Positions 18,512 to 27,216 are shown, counted from the stretch's first letter. The stretch is 64,000 nucleotides of DNA from an uncultured Candidatus Nitrosopumilus sp. (GCA_951812645.1 CATOSM010000001.1:1157560-1221559); one strand, 5' to 3'. A program made the numbers and translations. Notes: a model not told the origin generated them from the letters alone.

Positions 18512-19351
18512 ATGAAAGTCGGATGTCATGTCTCAATATCTGGCTCAATTGATAAATCAGTCGATAATGCAGTTGAGAGAGAATGTTCAGCATTTCAAAT
18601 TTTTACAAGAAATCCAAGAGGATGGCGTGCAAAACCACTTACAAAAGAAGACATTGATAATTTCCAATCAAAGCTCAAAGCAAGTAAAATCGATAGGTTT
18701 GCAACGTGTGCACATATGCCATATTTACCTAATCTTGCAACACCGAAAGATGACGGATTTGAAAAATCTGTAAAAACTTTGATTGATGAGTCTGAAAGAT
18801 GTGCCCAATTAGGAATCCCATATTTGGTGACTCATCTTGGCAGTCATTTAGGAACTGGCGATGAAGCTGGAATAAAAAAACTGGTTAAAGGATTAACACA
18901 GGCAGCTAAAGCAAAAAATGACGTAGTGATTTTATTGGAAAATACTGCAGGACAAAAAAATTCTGTGGGCTCTGATTTTAAGCAATTGGCAGAAATTTTC
19001 AAACAGCTCAGGCCTACAAAAAAATTTGGCGTATGTATAGATACATGCCATGCATTTGTTGCAGGATATGATTTAAGAACTAAAGAAGCTGTAAAGAAAA
19101 CTTTTTCAGAATTTGACAAACATGTAGGAGTTGATAATTTGAAAATTCTTCACCTTAATGACGCAAAAGGTGAGCTGGGATGTAATCTCGATAGACATTA
19201 CCACTTGGGATTAGGAGGGATAGGAAAAGAAGGGATTTCAGCGATGGTTAAATTTGCAAACAAGAAGAAAATTCCCATAATTTTAGAGACTCCAATTGAT
19301 GATGATAGAGATGATTTTGAAAATGTTAGAATAGCAAAGGAGTTTGCGTAG
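18512..19351 (+). CDS. nfo: Endonuclease IV (Nfo)
   Basis: The 279-residue TIM-barrel enzyme has the expected zinc ligands: THLGSHLG, ILLENTAGQ, CIDTCHAF, LHLNDAKGELG, DRHYHLGLGGIG and IPIILETP. It cleaves DNA 5' of abasic sites in base excision repair. The length matches bacterial and archaeal Nfo. It is divergent from priL and is followed by GlyRS on the same strand after a 31-nt gap that contains its own AT-rich box. Confidence 0.95.
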   Translation: MKVGCHVSISGSIDKSVDNAVERECSAFQIFTRNPRGWRAKPLTKEDIDNFQSKLKASKIDRFATCAHMPYLPNLATPKDDGFEKSVKTLIDESERCAQLGIPYLVTHLGSHLGTGDEAGIKKLVKGLTQAAKAKNDVVILLENTAGQKNSVGSDFKQLAEIFKQLRPTKKFGVCIDTCHAFVAGYDLRTKEAVKKTFSEFDKHVGVDNLKILHLNDAKGELGCNLDRHYHLGLGGIGKEGISAMVKFANKKKIPIILETPIDDDRDDFENVRIAKEFA

Positions 19352-19382
19352 AAATTTATTTTATGCATAAGTGGATGTTATA

Positions 19383-20840
19383 ATGGATTATGAGGCAGTG
19401 ATGAAACTAGCACTTGAGCGTGGATTTTATTTTCCTAGTTGTGAGGTGTATGCAGATGCACAAGCTGGATTTTGGGAATACGGTCCATCTGGTGTCAGTT
19501 TAAAAAATAAATTTCTTGAATTATGGAGAAGAGAGCTAATTCGTAGAGACGGAATGCTAGAAATTGATGGCTCACAGATCATGTCTAAATCAGTTTTTGA
19601 GGCTTCTGGACATTTAGGAAATTTTGCTGATCCAATAATAAAATGTGCAAAATGTGATGCAACATTTAGAGCAGATAGAACAATTGCCGAACTAACACAG
19701 ATTGAAATGCCTGAAAGCGCAGATTTGGAAGAATTTGATAATGCAGTTATACAAAACAATATCAAATGCCCAAGATGCAAAGGCAATTTTAATAAAACAA
19801 AAAATTTCAACATGATGTTTAAAGTAGGAGTCGGTCCCGAAGAAGAAGAAGCGTATCTACGACCTGAAACATGTCAATCAATCTTTGTAGATTTTCCTAG
19901 ACTTTACAAAACAATGAGAGGTAAGCTGCCTTTAGGAATCGCTCAAGCAGGTAAGAGTTTTAGAAATGAGATAGCCCCAAGACAGAGTCTTCTTAGATTA
20001 AGAGAGTTTTATCAAGCTGAAATTGAAGTATTTTGTAATCCAAACAGGCTTTCTGAAATGGAAAGATTTTCAGAAATTCAAGATGTTGTTATAAGGATCC
20101 AAACAGACTCAGACCCTATTTCTATGACATGTAAGGAAGCAGTAGAATCAGGCGCTGTTCCAAACAAGTTTGTAGCATACTATTTGGCAATTTTAACTGA
20201 ATTTTATGAAAAAACTGGTATAGACATTGCAAAAAGTAGATTTAGAAAACTAGGAGACAAGGAAAAGGCATTCTATGCTGAAGTTGCATTTGATTTTGAA
20301 GTAAAGACTACAATTGGATGGCTTGAATTAGTTGCATGTAACTATAGATCTGACTATGATTTGTCTAGTCATGCAAAAAAGAGTAAACAGAAATTTGAGA
20401 TAATGGATGGGGATGACAAAGTATTACCACATGTGTTTGAGATTTCAATGGGAATTGATAGAAGTCTGTATACAATACTAGAACATAGTTTAAAAGATGA
20501 TAAAGAGCATGAAAGAATGGTACTGTCATTAAGACCATATTTGGCGCCTGTACATGTAGGAATGTTATCTTTGGTTAAAAAAGACGGTCTTAAAGAAAAA
20601 ACAGATGAAATCTATCTTCAAATTAAGAGAAAATGTGATGCGTTCTTGGATCATTCAGGTGCAATTGGTAGACGATATCGCAGGTTGGATGAGATTGGAG
20701 CGCCATTTGCAGTAACTGTTGATCATCAAACATTAGAAGACGATACAATAACAATTAGAAAAAGAGATTCGATGGAACAAAGTAGAATAAAAATTTCTGA
20801 TCTTGATTCCATTATTTATGAATCAATTTCATATCCTTGA
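19383..20840 (+). CDS. glyS: Glycyl-tRNA synthetase (archaeal alpha2 type)
   Basis: The class II synthetase is 485 residues from the ATG at 19383 (an upstream GTG at 19371 is possible). It has the GlyRS opening ALERGFYFPSCEVY, a cysteine pair in an insertion (CAKC and CPRC), class II motif 2 around FRNEIAPRQSLLRLREFYQ, and a C-terminal anticodon-binding domain with RRYRRLDEIGAPFAVTVDH. The AT-rich box at 19352-19363 sits about 25 nt before the ATG at 19383, favouring that leaderless start. The window also encodes a tRNA-Gly(CCC). Confidence 0.96.
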   Translation: MDYEAVMKLALERGFYFPSCEVYADAQAGFWEYGPSGVSLKNKFLELWRRELIRRDGMLEIDGSQIMSKSVFEASGHLGNFADPIIKCAKCDATFRADRTIAELTQIEMPESADLEEFDNAVIQNNIKCPRCKGNFNKTKNFNMMFKVGVGPEEEEAYLRPETCQSIFVDFPRLYKTMRGKLPLGIAQAGKSFRNEIAPRQSLLRLREFYQAEIEVFCNPNRLSEMERFSEIQDVVIRIQTDSDPISMTCKEAVESGAVPNKFVAYYLAILTEFYEKTGIDIAKSRFRKLGDKEKAFYAEVAFDFEVKTTIGWLELVACNYRSDYDLSSHAKKSKQKFEIMDGDDKVLPHVFEISMGIDRSLYTILEHSLKDDKEHERMVLSLRPYLAPVHVGMLSLVKKDGLKEKTDEIYLQIKRKCDAFLDHSGAIGRRYRRLDEIGAPFAVTVDHQTLEDDTITIRKRDSMEQSRIKISDLDSIIYESISYP

Positions 20841-20996
20841 TTTTTTCTTGGATGGGGGTTTTGTTTGCTCATCTGCCATTTTCAGAAGTAGTAGTGTTTA
20901 ACTGCTGGGCATATCCCCATACGATACGCCGTCATCCCTAAGCACACTGCAGAAATTCCATAATTTTTGGACTGTGACTGGTGCCTCATTTGACAT
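20841..20996 (-). pseudogene. HsdM 5' relic (type I R-M methylase)
   Basis: On the - strand an ATG at 20996 opens a frame reading VQKLWNFCSVLRDDGVSYGD, the typical N-terminus of HsdM-type DNA methylases. It is followed by an in-frame stop and then LLLLKMADEQTKPP in the same frame, which is the next part of that N-terminus. The relic is cut off exactly where the GlyRS gene ends. Only about 50 of some 500 codons remain, with no catalytic NPPF motif, so it is dead. A decayed hsdS lies nearby on the other strand. Confidence 0.7.
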
Positions 20997-21083
20997 TTTT
21001 TATTGACATATTGGCTGTTTTGATTACTGTTTTTCTCTTTGTTATCAAATGGTTTATTTGTAAAGCCATATGAAAATATCATA

Positions 21084-21290
21084 ATGTCTGAGGAAAAACC
21101 AAAGATCGTGGTTGTAACAATAAGAATGCCGGATGGTAAAGAGCATGAAGTGCCGCTACCTGCAAAGACATTCAGTTCTGGCAGGAAGGGATTCTATTCA
21201 CAAATTCCACCGATTGTATATGATGGTGAAATATACGGTGGACAGATTCAAATTTGGAGCAAGAATAAAACCGTAGAAAAAAATGAGTAA
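21084..21290 (+). CDS. Hypothetical protein, 68 aa
   Basis: The ATG at 21084 gives MSEEKPKIVVVTIRMPDGKE and the frame ends ...KTVEKNE. An upstream in-frame ATG at 21039 exists but its extra residues do not resemble a protein start. The product is small, basic to neutral, mostly beta by composition, and has no signal peptide. Its final codons overlap the ATG of the decayed hsdS gene, so both may once have formed an operon. I do not recognise the family. It looks intact and well coded. Confidence 0.55.
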   Translation: MSEEKPKIVVVTIRMPDGKEHEVPLPAKTFSSGRKGFYSQIPPIVYDGEIYGGQIQIWSKNKTVEKNE

Positions 21291-21861
21291 ATCATCTTCA
21301 GAGAAATTGGTCTTTGAGAAAGAGAATCTTCCAAGAGGATGGATTGAAACAAAATTGGAAAATATATGCAGTGATTTTAGGACAATCACCACCTTCATCA
21401 ACATATAATTTATCAGGAAAAGAAATTCCATTTTTCAAGGTGAATCTGATTTTGGAGAATTGTATCCGAAAACAAGGGCATAATGTTCCGATCCGAAGAA
21501 AGTAGCTCAAAAAGATGATTTGCTATTATCGGTTCGTGCACCAGCTGGTTCTACAAATTTAGGATTGGAACAATGTTGTATAGATAGAGGATTAGCTGTT
21601 AGACCGCTTGAACAGAATATGGATATCAAATGGCTTGTTCATTACTTCAGACATGTTGAAAATCATTTAGAAAATCTGGGAACAGGAACAACATTCAAAG
21701 CAATTTCAGGTAAGCAAATAAAAGAATTGGAAATAATCATTTCTCCGCTAAACGAACAGAAAAGAATCGTCACAAAGATTGAATCAATCTTTGACAGAAT
21801 TGATGCGATTTTTATTAGAATAAAACTAGATAATTTGATTCAGGATTACATAATCGTGTGA
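21283..21861 (+). pseudogene. Decayed HsdS specificity subunit
   Basis: The relic begins with an ATG at 21283 whose frame reads LPRGWIETKLENIC, the usual start of an HsdS target-recognition domain. The frame then shifts to ILGQSPPSSTYN and GKEIPFF, shifts again with an in-frame TAA near 21481, and resumes as KDDLLLSVRAPAGSTNLG, FKAISGKQIKELEI and PLNEQKRIVTKIES, the conserved end of a TRD and spacer helix. Only one half (~190 codons) of a two-TRD protein is represented. With at least two frameshifts and a stop it cannot work. Confidence 0.85.
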
Positions 21862-21990
21862 AATAATCTGATTTAGAAAACATACTCAAAAAAATAAGAA
21901 TTTGTGTATGATTGCTTATTGAAAAATATGGGATGTATCACATTATCTGATGAATCCATAAAATCAAAATATACAGCAAAAAACTAGAAT

Positions 21991-22206
21991 TTGCATCTAA
22001 AGCAATTCTTGAAATATATGAAGATAAGCTCTGCTGATGCATTATTGCCATATGATACATCAGAACTACAACGAAAATTAGAGGATTGCATGATTTATCC
22101 AAAACAAACAAAAAATCCCAATTCAGTACCATCAAAATTCCGAAGAATCAGGCATTTCTGCATTATGAGTGAAATTCCTCTTAACTGGAATAAAATATAC
22201 AAGTAA
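21991..22206 (+). CDS. Possible gene remnant, 71 codons, unrecognised
   Basis: An open frame reads MHLKQFLKYMKISSADALLP and later KTKNPNSVPSKFRRIRHFC, which has protein-like composition, but no family is recognised. It lies in the decay zone after the hsdS relic, lacks a clear promoter, and could be a fragment of a larger lost gene. The surrounding 21862-21990 and 22207-22599 hold no convincing intact gene. Confidence 0.25.
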   Translation: MHLKQFLKYMKISSADALLPYDTSELQRKLEDCMIYPKQTKNPNSVPSKFRRIRHFCIMSEIPLNWNKIYK

Positions 22207-22435
22207 TTGAGACTTGGGCACAACTGGCTCTAATTTTTGGGTCAATTCCCAAACCATTCAAATGGAAAAAGCCAGGGATCCTTACAATGTTATTTCATTG
22301 CAACACGAATGTAAAAATCCCCGGCGACATGAGATGTGAATCATCTCCTATTGGCGTTTTGTATTTGGTAGGAATGCCGTCTTTGTATGAGGGGGTATTC
22401 AGGCCGGGCAGACCGCACGTGTACCCTGCCAGTTC
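22186..22435 (-). pseudogene. GC-richer coding-like relic, unrecognised
   Basis: On the - strand the frame from 22435 reads LAGYTCGLPGLNTPSYKDG and later DDSHLMSPGIFTFVLQ, meets a stop at 22295-22297, and continues in the same frame with RIPGFFHLNGLGIDPKIRAS. The stretch is visibly richer in G+C than its neighbours. One in-frame stop within ~80 otherwise open codons suggests a relic, but the family is unknown and a structured non-coding element is also possible. Confidence 0.25.
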
Positions 22436-22599
22436 TCACGGTACGATTGATCAAAACTCGTCTTAAAAAAGGGTCAAAAATAAAATCCAACAAGAAAAGA
22501 GACGTTGTTCCTTCTTAATAGAAAAATGATTTCAGAAGAGCAAAAACAATTACTACCATAACCAAAAACTAGGTTTCTCAGACAAAACAATTCTTTATT

Positions 22600-22617
22600 A
22601 GTAAGAAATTTCTTACT
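22600..22617. promoter_or_regulatory. 18-bp perfect palindrome, likely MazE operator
   Basis: AGTAAGAAATTTCTTACT is its own reverse complement. It lies between the TATA-like TTCTTTATTA (22591-22600) and the antitoxin ATG at 22624, so it covers the expected transcription start. AbrB/MazE antitoxins usually repress their own operon through palindromes at this position, so autoregulation is inferred. Confidence 0.65.
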
Positions 22618-22623
22618 TTTTCT

Positions 22624-22890
22624 ATGAATGAATCCATTCTCAAAACAATAAGCGTGTCAGATAAAGGACAGATAACCATACCTAGAGAAATTCAAAAAAA
22701 ACTAGGAATCAAAAAAGGAGATAGTTTAGTAATTGCATCAATTAAAGAAAAGATTTTGATTTTACAAGGTGCAGACCTGTTAAAAAGTGTGGAAGATGAT
22801 TTTTCAGATATAACAAAATTTTCAGAATCATTGTTAGACAAAACATGGTCAAACAAAGGAGATTATGTGTGGAAGAAATACCTAGAATGA
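22624..22890 (+). CDS. AbrB/MazE family antitoxin
   Basis: The 88-residue protein has a swapped-hairpin AbrB/SpoVT DNA-binding domain: ISVSDKGQITIPREIQKKLG and KKGDSLVIASIKEKILIL in the first 50 residues, then an acidic, helical C-terminal tail that would cover the toxin. Its stop overlaps the ATG of the downstream MazF-like gene (ATGA), the usual coupling of toxin-antitoxin pairs. An 18-bp palindrome sits just upstream. The pair lies in a region rich in relics, typical for a mobile addiction module. Confidence 0.9.
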   Translation: MNESILKTISVSDKGQITIPREIQKKLGIKKGDSLVIASIKEKILILQGADLLKSVEDDFSDITKFSESLLDKTWSNKGDYVWKKYLE

Positions 22891-23222
22891 CAGAACAAAG
22901 AGACATCATATTACTATCATTCCCATTTACTGACCTTAAAAGTGCAAAGATAAGACCTGCAATAATTTTATCAAACAACAAGTACAATAAAACATCTCAA
23001 GATATCATCGCAGTTCCTATAACATCAAATCTCAAAACAAATCAATTTGATATTTTGATAAAAAATAAAGATTTGGAAAAAGGGGAATTAATAGTAGATA
23101 GTAAAATAAAAACAGATAAAATTTTTTCAGTGGAAAAGAAAATAGTCAGGAAGAACATTGGGAAAATTAACAGACAGGCATTTACAAAATTAAAAGCAAA
23201 TATTTCAGAAATCATAAGATAA
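22887..23222 (+). CDS. MazF/PemK-like endoribonuclease toxin
   Basis: From the ATG at 22887 the protein is 111 residues, normal for MazF. It contains RDIILLSFPFTDLKSAKIRP and IIAVPITSN, the conserved RP and threonine/serine-containing core of the PemK/MazF fold, and ends in a helix. The family cleaves mRNA at short sequences unless bound by the antitoxin. The gene looks intact and overlaps the antitoxin by 4 nt. The target sequence cannot be read from the DNA. Confidence 0.88.
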   Translation: MTEQRDIILLSFPFTDLKSAKIRPAIILSNNKYNKTSQDIIAVPITSNLKTNQFDILIKNKDLEKGELIVDSKIKTDKIFSVEKKIVRKNIGKINRQAFTKLKANISEIIR

Positions 23223-23469
23223 ATTTAATGGGATTGTTTCATGTTTTAAAATTATTAAAACTTGAACGATGATGCAATAGCCAACATTTACAGGCGTATA
23301 AAAATGTGAAGCAGTGTTTTGGGCACTTTTTACAAGTGTCATTATTGAATTATCAAAATGAAAACGAACCATGGCAGCAACTCTGTCATTTGAAGTGCTA
23401 GTGTCAGGATCGTCATTGATTGCAACAAGGAGGGGAAAGAACCGTCTGCAGCAAGTTGCCTGCATACAT

Positions 23470-24304
23470 TTACTGAATTGTGTTGTAATATGGTGGTTCA
23501 GCTGTAGGATTAGATGTATCTTTATCCACTGGACATGATGAATGGACAGTATTGCATCCTGTAGTGTTTGTTCACCTTGAATCACCCTAACATTTAATCC
23601 AATTTCTTTTGCCTTACTAGCAGGGATATGACGTTCATGGGATTTTGTGCTATTGTGGACATAATTTTATCAAGTATTGGAATAGGTTTAGGTTCATCTT
23701 TAAGCATGCCATCTTTTAACCATTCCCTAGTTATTCCTTCAAACCATTTTACGGCATTTTGACATTCTCCAATCAAGGTTGGAGTGTATTTAGAAATTAT
23801 AGAATGCCATAAGGCTGCAGTTGTTTTATCCTGTTTTACATCATCTTGTGCTTTTTTGAACTCAGATAAAACACCTTGAGCTGATACACCACAATGTTGA
23901 GGATCTATCGGACCTGAACTGGATTGTTTCCCCATCAGGATTTCCTTTGATGAACATGCCATCATAGTACCACCGGACATAGCAATTTGTGGAACAGTTA
24001 CACGAATGTCAATTCCAAAAATCTGTCTCAAATAATGTACTATAGATTCAGTTGCTCCTACTTCCCCACCAGGAGTATGTAAAATAAGATCAAGACCTTT
24101 AGTTTTATCCAACCCATGAATGCATTAATGTCATTATCATCAATTCCAAAAGAAACACTTGGAACAGCACCATTTAACCAACCGGAATAAAACATTATTT
24201 CTTCCAGTTAAATCACTTAATTTTTTGAGATATTTTTTTCTAAAAAAATCAAACCTATTTTCATATTTATCCAATTGAGTTCCTATTTCATCTAATGAGG
24301 GCAT
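23470..24304 (-). pseudogene. Frameshifted SDH-type serine protease (ClpP-like)
   Basis: A full-length gene can be traced from ATG 24304 to a TAA at 23470, but in four or five frames: MPSLDEIGTQLDKYENRFDF, then YSGWLNGAVPSVSFGIDD, then LDLILHTPGGEVGATES with the serine motif VPQIAMSGGTMMAC, then IPASKAKEIGLNVRVI and LQDAILSIHH, then a short tail ending PPYYNTIQ. These match the SDH (serine dehydrogenase proteinase) family with its Ser and nearby SSGPIDPQ. At least three frameshifts make it inactive unless they are sequencing errors. It follows a 48-aa ORF on the same strand by 6 nt. Confidence 0.8.
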
Positions 24305-24310
24305 TAGATA

Positions 24311-24457
24311 TCAAGAACGGATAGATGTTGTAGTTTGATAAGTTACATGCAAAGGTTTTTTATCAAGAAATCCAGTTTGAGATACTGCCATATCTTCAGA
24401 AGTGATTTTGATATCCAAGAGTTCAAAAGTTTCTTTAATTTCTTTATCAGTCATCAT
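24311..24457 (-). CDS. Small ORF upstream of the SDH protease, 48 aa
   Basis: The frame starts MMTDKEIKETFELLDIKITS and ends ...TYQTTTSIRS, 6 nt before the protease start. It is acidic at the N-terminus, has no signal peptide, and its spacing suggests one transcript with the protease. It is not recognised and could be a small adaptor or a fragment. Confidence 0.4.
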   Translation of the reverse strand: MMTDKEIKETFELLDIKITSEDMAVSQTGFLDKKPLHVTYQTTTSIRS

Positions 24458-24548
24458 ACTTGCTCACCATTTGATTTGATATATTATTCATTAGTAATAT
24501 TGGGATGATAAGGTAATTAAGAATTTTAAAGAACATGAAGGCTCTTGG

Positions 24549-25524
24549 GCGTAAGATCAATCATCGCCTTCAGATGAAACACACAGAATGGATCATGGTA
24601 ACTACAGGTAGGGCGATCATGAGATCGTATTATTACCACATCTATGCTTGTTTGTTGCAACATACAACTTATCTCAAAACCCTCCAATACACCATGATGC
24701 ATGCCAAGTAGACAAATCCCAGATAGCTATCACATTTCTTTTTGTATCTGATTCCTGCTCTGTGAAAACCGTTCTTTAGCCAGCCAAAGAACCTCTCTAC
24801 AATACACCTGGCTGAATTGTACTTCTTGTATGGTTTGGTTTCTAATGATTTGCCGCTGTTTCTAAACGGAATGCATGCAGTCAGATTTCTGTTTTTCAAA
24901 TAATCTCTGGTAGCGTTACTGTCGTATCCCCTATCTGCATAAACTGCAGCAGTTTCTTTAATGGCGCCATCGTCTACAAATTCTGAAATGTTTTCTATGG
25001 CATCAATTAATTTGGCACTGTCATGAACATTTCCAGGACCAGTTGTGATTGAGATTGGCAATCCGTTGCTCTCTACAGCAACATGGATTTTTGTGCCTGA
25101 AATTCTTTCGAGTCCATCAAACCCAATCATATCGCCCCTTTTTTGTCAGTAATTGGTGAGGAACCAACTGGTATCCTTTGCAGGCTGATTTTGTCTTGCC
25201 TGTGTGCAGATTTTATCAGTTCAGACAGAATCCTCTTCCAGACTCCTCTTTTCTGCAGATCCTTAACCCTCTGTGTGCTAATGATTAAGAGCCGTGCCTC
25301 GCAGGCAGGTCAATCCACCTGCAACCAGTACAAACATGATTGCATTGATTGTGGTTCTGTCGTCACTTCCTGGCCTTCCGGTTTTTGCAGGCTTTGGCAG
25401 ATGGGATGCAACTGTGTTCCATTGAATGTCTGACATTTCTTTGTGAATAATGAAGGATGCATCAGCAGAGTCATCGTTAGATCCCGATCATCGTGAATTA
25501 TTTACAAAATGATCGGTCTTAGGA
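24549..25524 (-). mobile_element. Degenerate IS5-family insertion sequence
   Basis: A ~976-bp element carries a frameshifted IS5-type transposase on the - strand. Its ends match imperfectly as inverted repeats: GTAAGATCAATCAT (from 24551, reading inward) and CTAAGACCGATCAT (complement of 25509-25522), 11 of 14 identical. The right end also resembles the outer sequence of the relic at 47.3 kb. The element sits between the SDH protease relic and a 5'-truncated ORF. Exact ends and target duplication were not resolved. Confidence 0.7.
24669..25436 (-). pseudogene. IS5-family transposase, frameshifted
   Basis: The N-terminal frame (MSDIQWNTVASHLPKP, GRPGSDDRTTINAIMFVL) shifts after the GG codons to CRWIDLPARHGS, then to KDLQKRGVWKRILSELIKS and SLQRIPVGSSPITDKKG, and again to the long intact C-terminal frame (24669-25130) with the DDE-type segments VAVESNGLPIS, YADRGYDS and CIVERFFGWLKNGFHR. 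The parts in order match IS5/IS1031 transposases. At least three frameshifts mean it cannot transpose itself. Related shorter relics lie at 47.4, 49.8 and 50.0 kb. Confidence 0.85.
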
Positions 25525-25999
25525 TGAGTTGTGGATGTACTGAAGACATACTATTGGACATACCCGTCTTAAATACAATCATTGGGGATATGCTAGATAT
25601 ACAAGATCGAATATTAGATTATGTAACGCCGTTTCAATTCCAAAATACAACTTTAATTGGAATCAAAATAAATCTTGAAAAATTATTTGGTCGAAACTCT
25701 ATACAATTCCAAATTTCAATTAAAGACAAAAAAATTGCAATTGAAGGTCCTGAAATATTAAGATCCACACCATTCGTACTAAGAGGAGAGATTGAATTTA
25801 CAACCATAGATAGTAGAGATAACGGAAATAGATTTTGGTTTGGACTGGTAAACAATGATCAAACCAATGGTCACTAGGCAAATTAATTGGCAATGCAGAT
25901 GCAACAACTGACGTACTCACACATCTAAAAATTGCAGATCAAATTGATGGTTCAGGTGGCAGAATAGTTCAAGGCAATATTGATAATTTGGCTTTATGA
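25524..25999 (+). pseudogene. Hypothetical gene, 5'-truncated by IS and frameshifted
   Basis: An open frame from the IS right edge (ATG at 25509 inside the element or 25524 at its edge) encodes ILDYVTPFQFQNTTLIGIKI and ends at 25877. The next frame continues with LGKLIGNADATTDVLTHLKI to a TGA at 25997-25999, so one frameshift near 25865 is likely. The 5' part was probably lost when the IS inserted. The product is not recognised. Confidence 0.4.
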
Positions 26000-26121
26000 A
26001 ATGGCCCAAGTTCTGCTCCATAAATTCAGATTAGGAAGTAAAATTGAAAAATAGGATTGATTTCGTACCGTAAATTTCTGATCGCTGTATACTATTCTTC
26101 CAGGCACAAATAACCAGACAT

Positions 26122-26298
26122 TTACAATTGCTTTCCTGCTAAAAACCAATTTTCTTTAGGATTGTCTTCAAAAACAACAATAACATGACTTTCTTTTGTT
26201 TTTAGAATATCAACTGCTGATTTTGTGATTGCTTTTGCGTATTCGTCCTTTTGTTCCCGAGTCCTACCAGGATACATTGATACTGTAATCAAAGGCAT
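26122..26298 (-). CDS. 4-oxalocrotonate tautomerase family protein
   Basis: A 58-codon ORF encodes a tautomerase-superfamily monomer: after Met removal the N-terminus is PLITVSMYPGRTREQKDEYA, with the catalytic Pro1, and later SHVIVVFEDNPKENW. The usual 4-OT length is about 60. It would act as an oligomer on an enol/keto substrate; the substrate is unknown. It lies 33 nt downstream of the rhomboid gene on the same strand. Confidence 0.85.
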   Translation of the reverse strand: MPLITVSMYPGRTREQKDEYAKAITKSAVDILKTKESHVIVVFEDNPKENWFLAGKQL

Positions 26299-26331
26299 AC
26301 AAATTTCAAATAAAAACAGGAATTTATTCTT

Positions 26332-27102
26332 TCAATAGTCTGGTCTGTAACCATATCTTGTACCATATGTAAAGTCAGGGCTGTACATTTTTTTGTAGAT
26401 GTATCCAGTTGCCAAACCAACTGCAAATCCACCAATATGGGCAAGATAAGCTACGCCACCACCTGCAACACCGAATCCTCCAATGAAAAACGGAAGCAGG
26501 TTTTGAAAGATTAGCCAAAACGGTAAGAACCAGCGAGCCTGAATATGCATCATTCTCCAAAAGAAACCGAGCATCATGAAAGTTTGAATTCTAGCTCTTG
26601 GGAAAATTACAAGATATGCTCCAAGTATTCCAGAGATAGCACCAGAAGCCCCAACTGCAGGAATTACACTACTAGCATCTCCAAGTATGTGAATTAATCC
26701 TGCAGAAATCCCCCACATCAGATAGATTCCAAGGTATTTGAGTTTACCAAATTTTTGTTCGATGTTATCACCAAATATCCATAAAAATAACAAGTTACCA
26801 CCAAGATGGATTATACCGCCATGCATGAAAGTGGATGTGAGTAAAGTGATTTCTGAGAATGCTGGACATTGTTGTATTCCATTACCAGTGTCAATTCCAC
26901 TAAACTCGCCTGTAACACAAACTGGAACTGCACCCCAATTGTAAAACATTACAAATGCATTTTGATTTGTAAAATCAAAAAATTGTCCTGTATATGCCAC
27001 TTGCATAAAAAATACAATTACATTAACAATGATTAACGCATAGGTAACTTTTGGTTTGAAGCCTGGAGGATGCGGATTTTCATCTCGTAGTGGAAACAGC
27101 AT
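26332..27102 (-). CDS. Rhomboid family intramembrane serine protease
   Basis: The 256-residue protein has an N-terminal PLRDENPHPPGFKPKVTY segment and about six membrane helices, with the rhomboid catalytic serine in VGASGAISGILGAYL and the histidine in YLAHIGGFAVGLATGY. GGIIHLGGNLLFLWIFGDN is the family HxxxN oxyanion region. It cleaves membrane proteins within or near the bilayer. A palindrome and TATA-like box lie 150-170 bp upstream, so it may have a long leader or follow a small RNA gene. Confidence 0.93.
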   Translation of the reverse strand: MLFPLRDENPHPPGFKPKVTYALIIVNVIVFFMQVAYTGQFFDFTNQNAFVMFYNWGAVPVCVTGEFSGIDTGNGIQQCPAFSEITLLTSTFMHGGIIHLGGNLLFLWIFGDNIEQKFGKLKYLGIYLMWGISAGLIHILGDASSVIPAVGASGAISGILGAYLVIFPRARIQTFMMLGFFWRMMHIQARWFLPFWLIFQNLLPFFIGGFGVAGGGVAYLAHIGGFAVGLATGYIYKKMYSPDFTYGTRYGYRPDY

Positions 27103-27129
27103 TTGATACTTTGTTTTAATAAAAATTGT

Positions 27130-27216
27130 ATAATAAGATTATTCAACATAATGAAAAATAAGATGAGAAACTGGTACCGAGATGACTCCTCCGTTTCTCA
27201 TCTAACTATGGCCTGT
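27130..27216 (-). ncRNA. Candidate small RNA or leader with 10-bp hairpin
   Basis: On the - strand, downstream of a palindrome (27254-27274) and the TATA-like TTTTTATC (27246-27239), a transcript would start near 27215. It would contain a perfect 10-bp stem, GATGAGAAAC pairing with GTTTCTCATC (27162-27171 and 27193-27202), with a 21-nt loop, followed by the T-rich TTATTTTT. No ORF is seen. It could be an independent small RNA, a terminator-like hairpin, or the 5' leader of the rhomboid mRNA. The stem sequences resemble but do not prove C/D-type boxes. Confidence 0.35.

Noticed and set aside
20882-21082. 66-codon - strand ORF
   Set aside because: It is in a different frame from the HsdM fragment that explains this sequence, and crosses the promoter of the 68-aa gene.
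22845-22886. Earlier start for the MazF-like toxin
   Set aside because: It would overlap the antitoxin by 46 nt; ATG 22887 gives the classical ATGA overlap and normal length.
23205-23585. 126-codon - strand ORF after the MazF gene
   Set aside because: Its first part is the SDH protease end in another frame, and the rest (23223-23469) has no recognisable protein features; probably chance.
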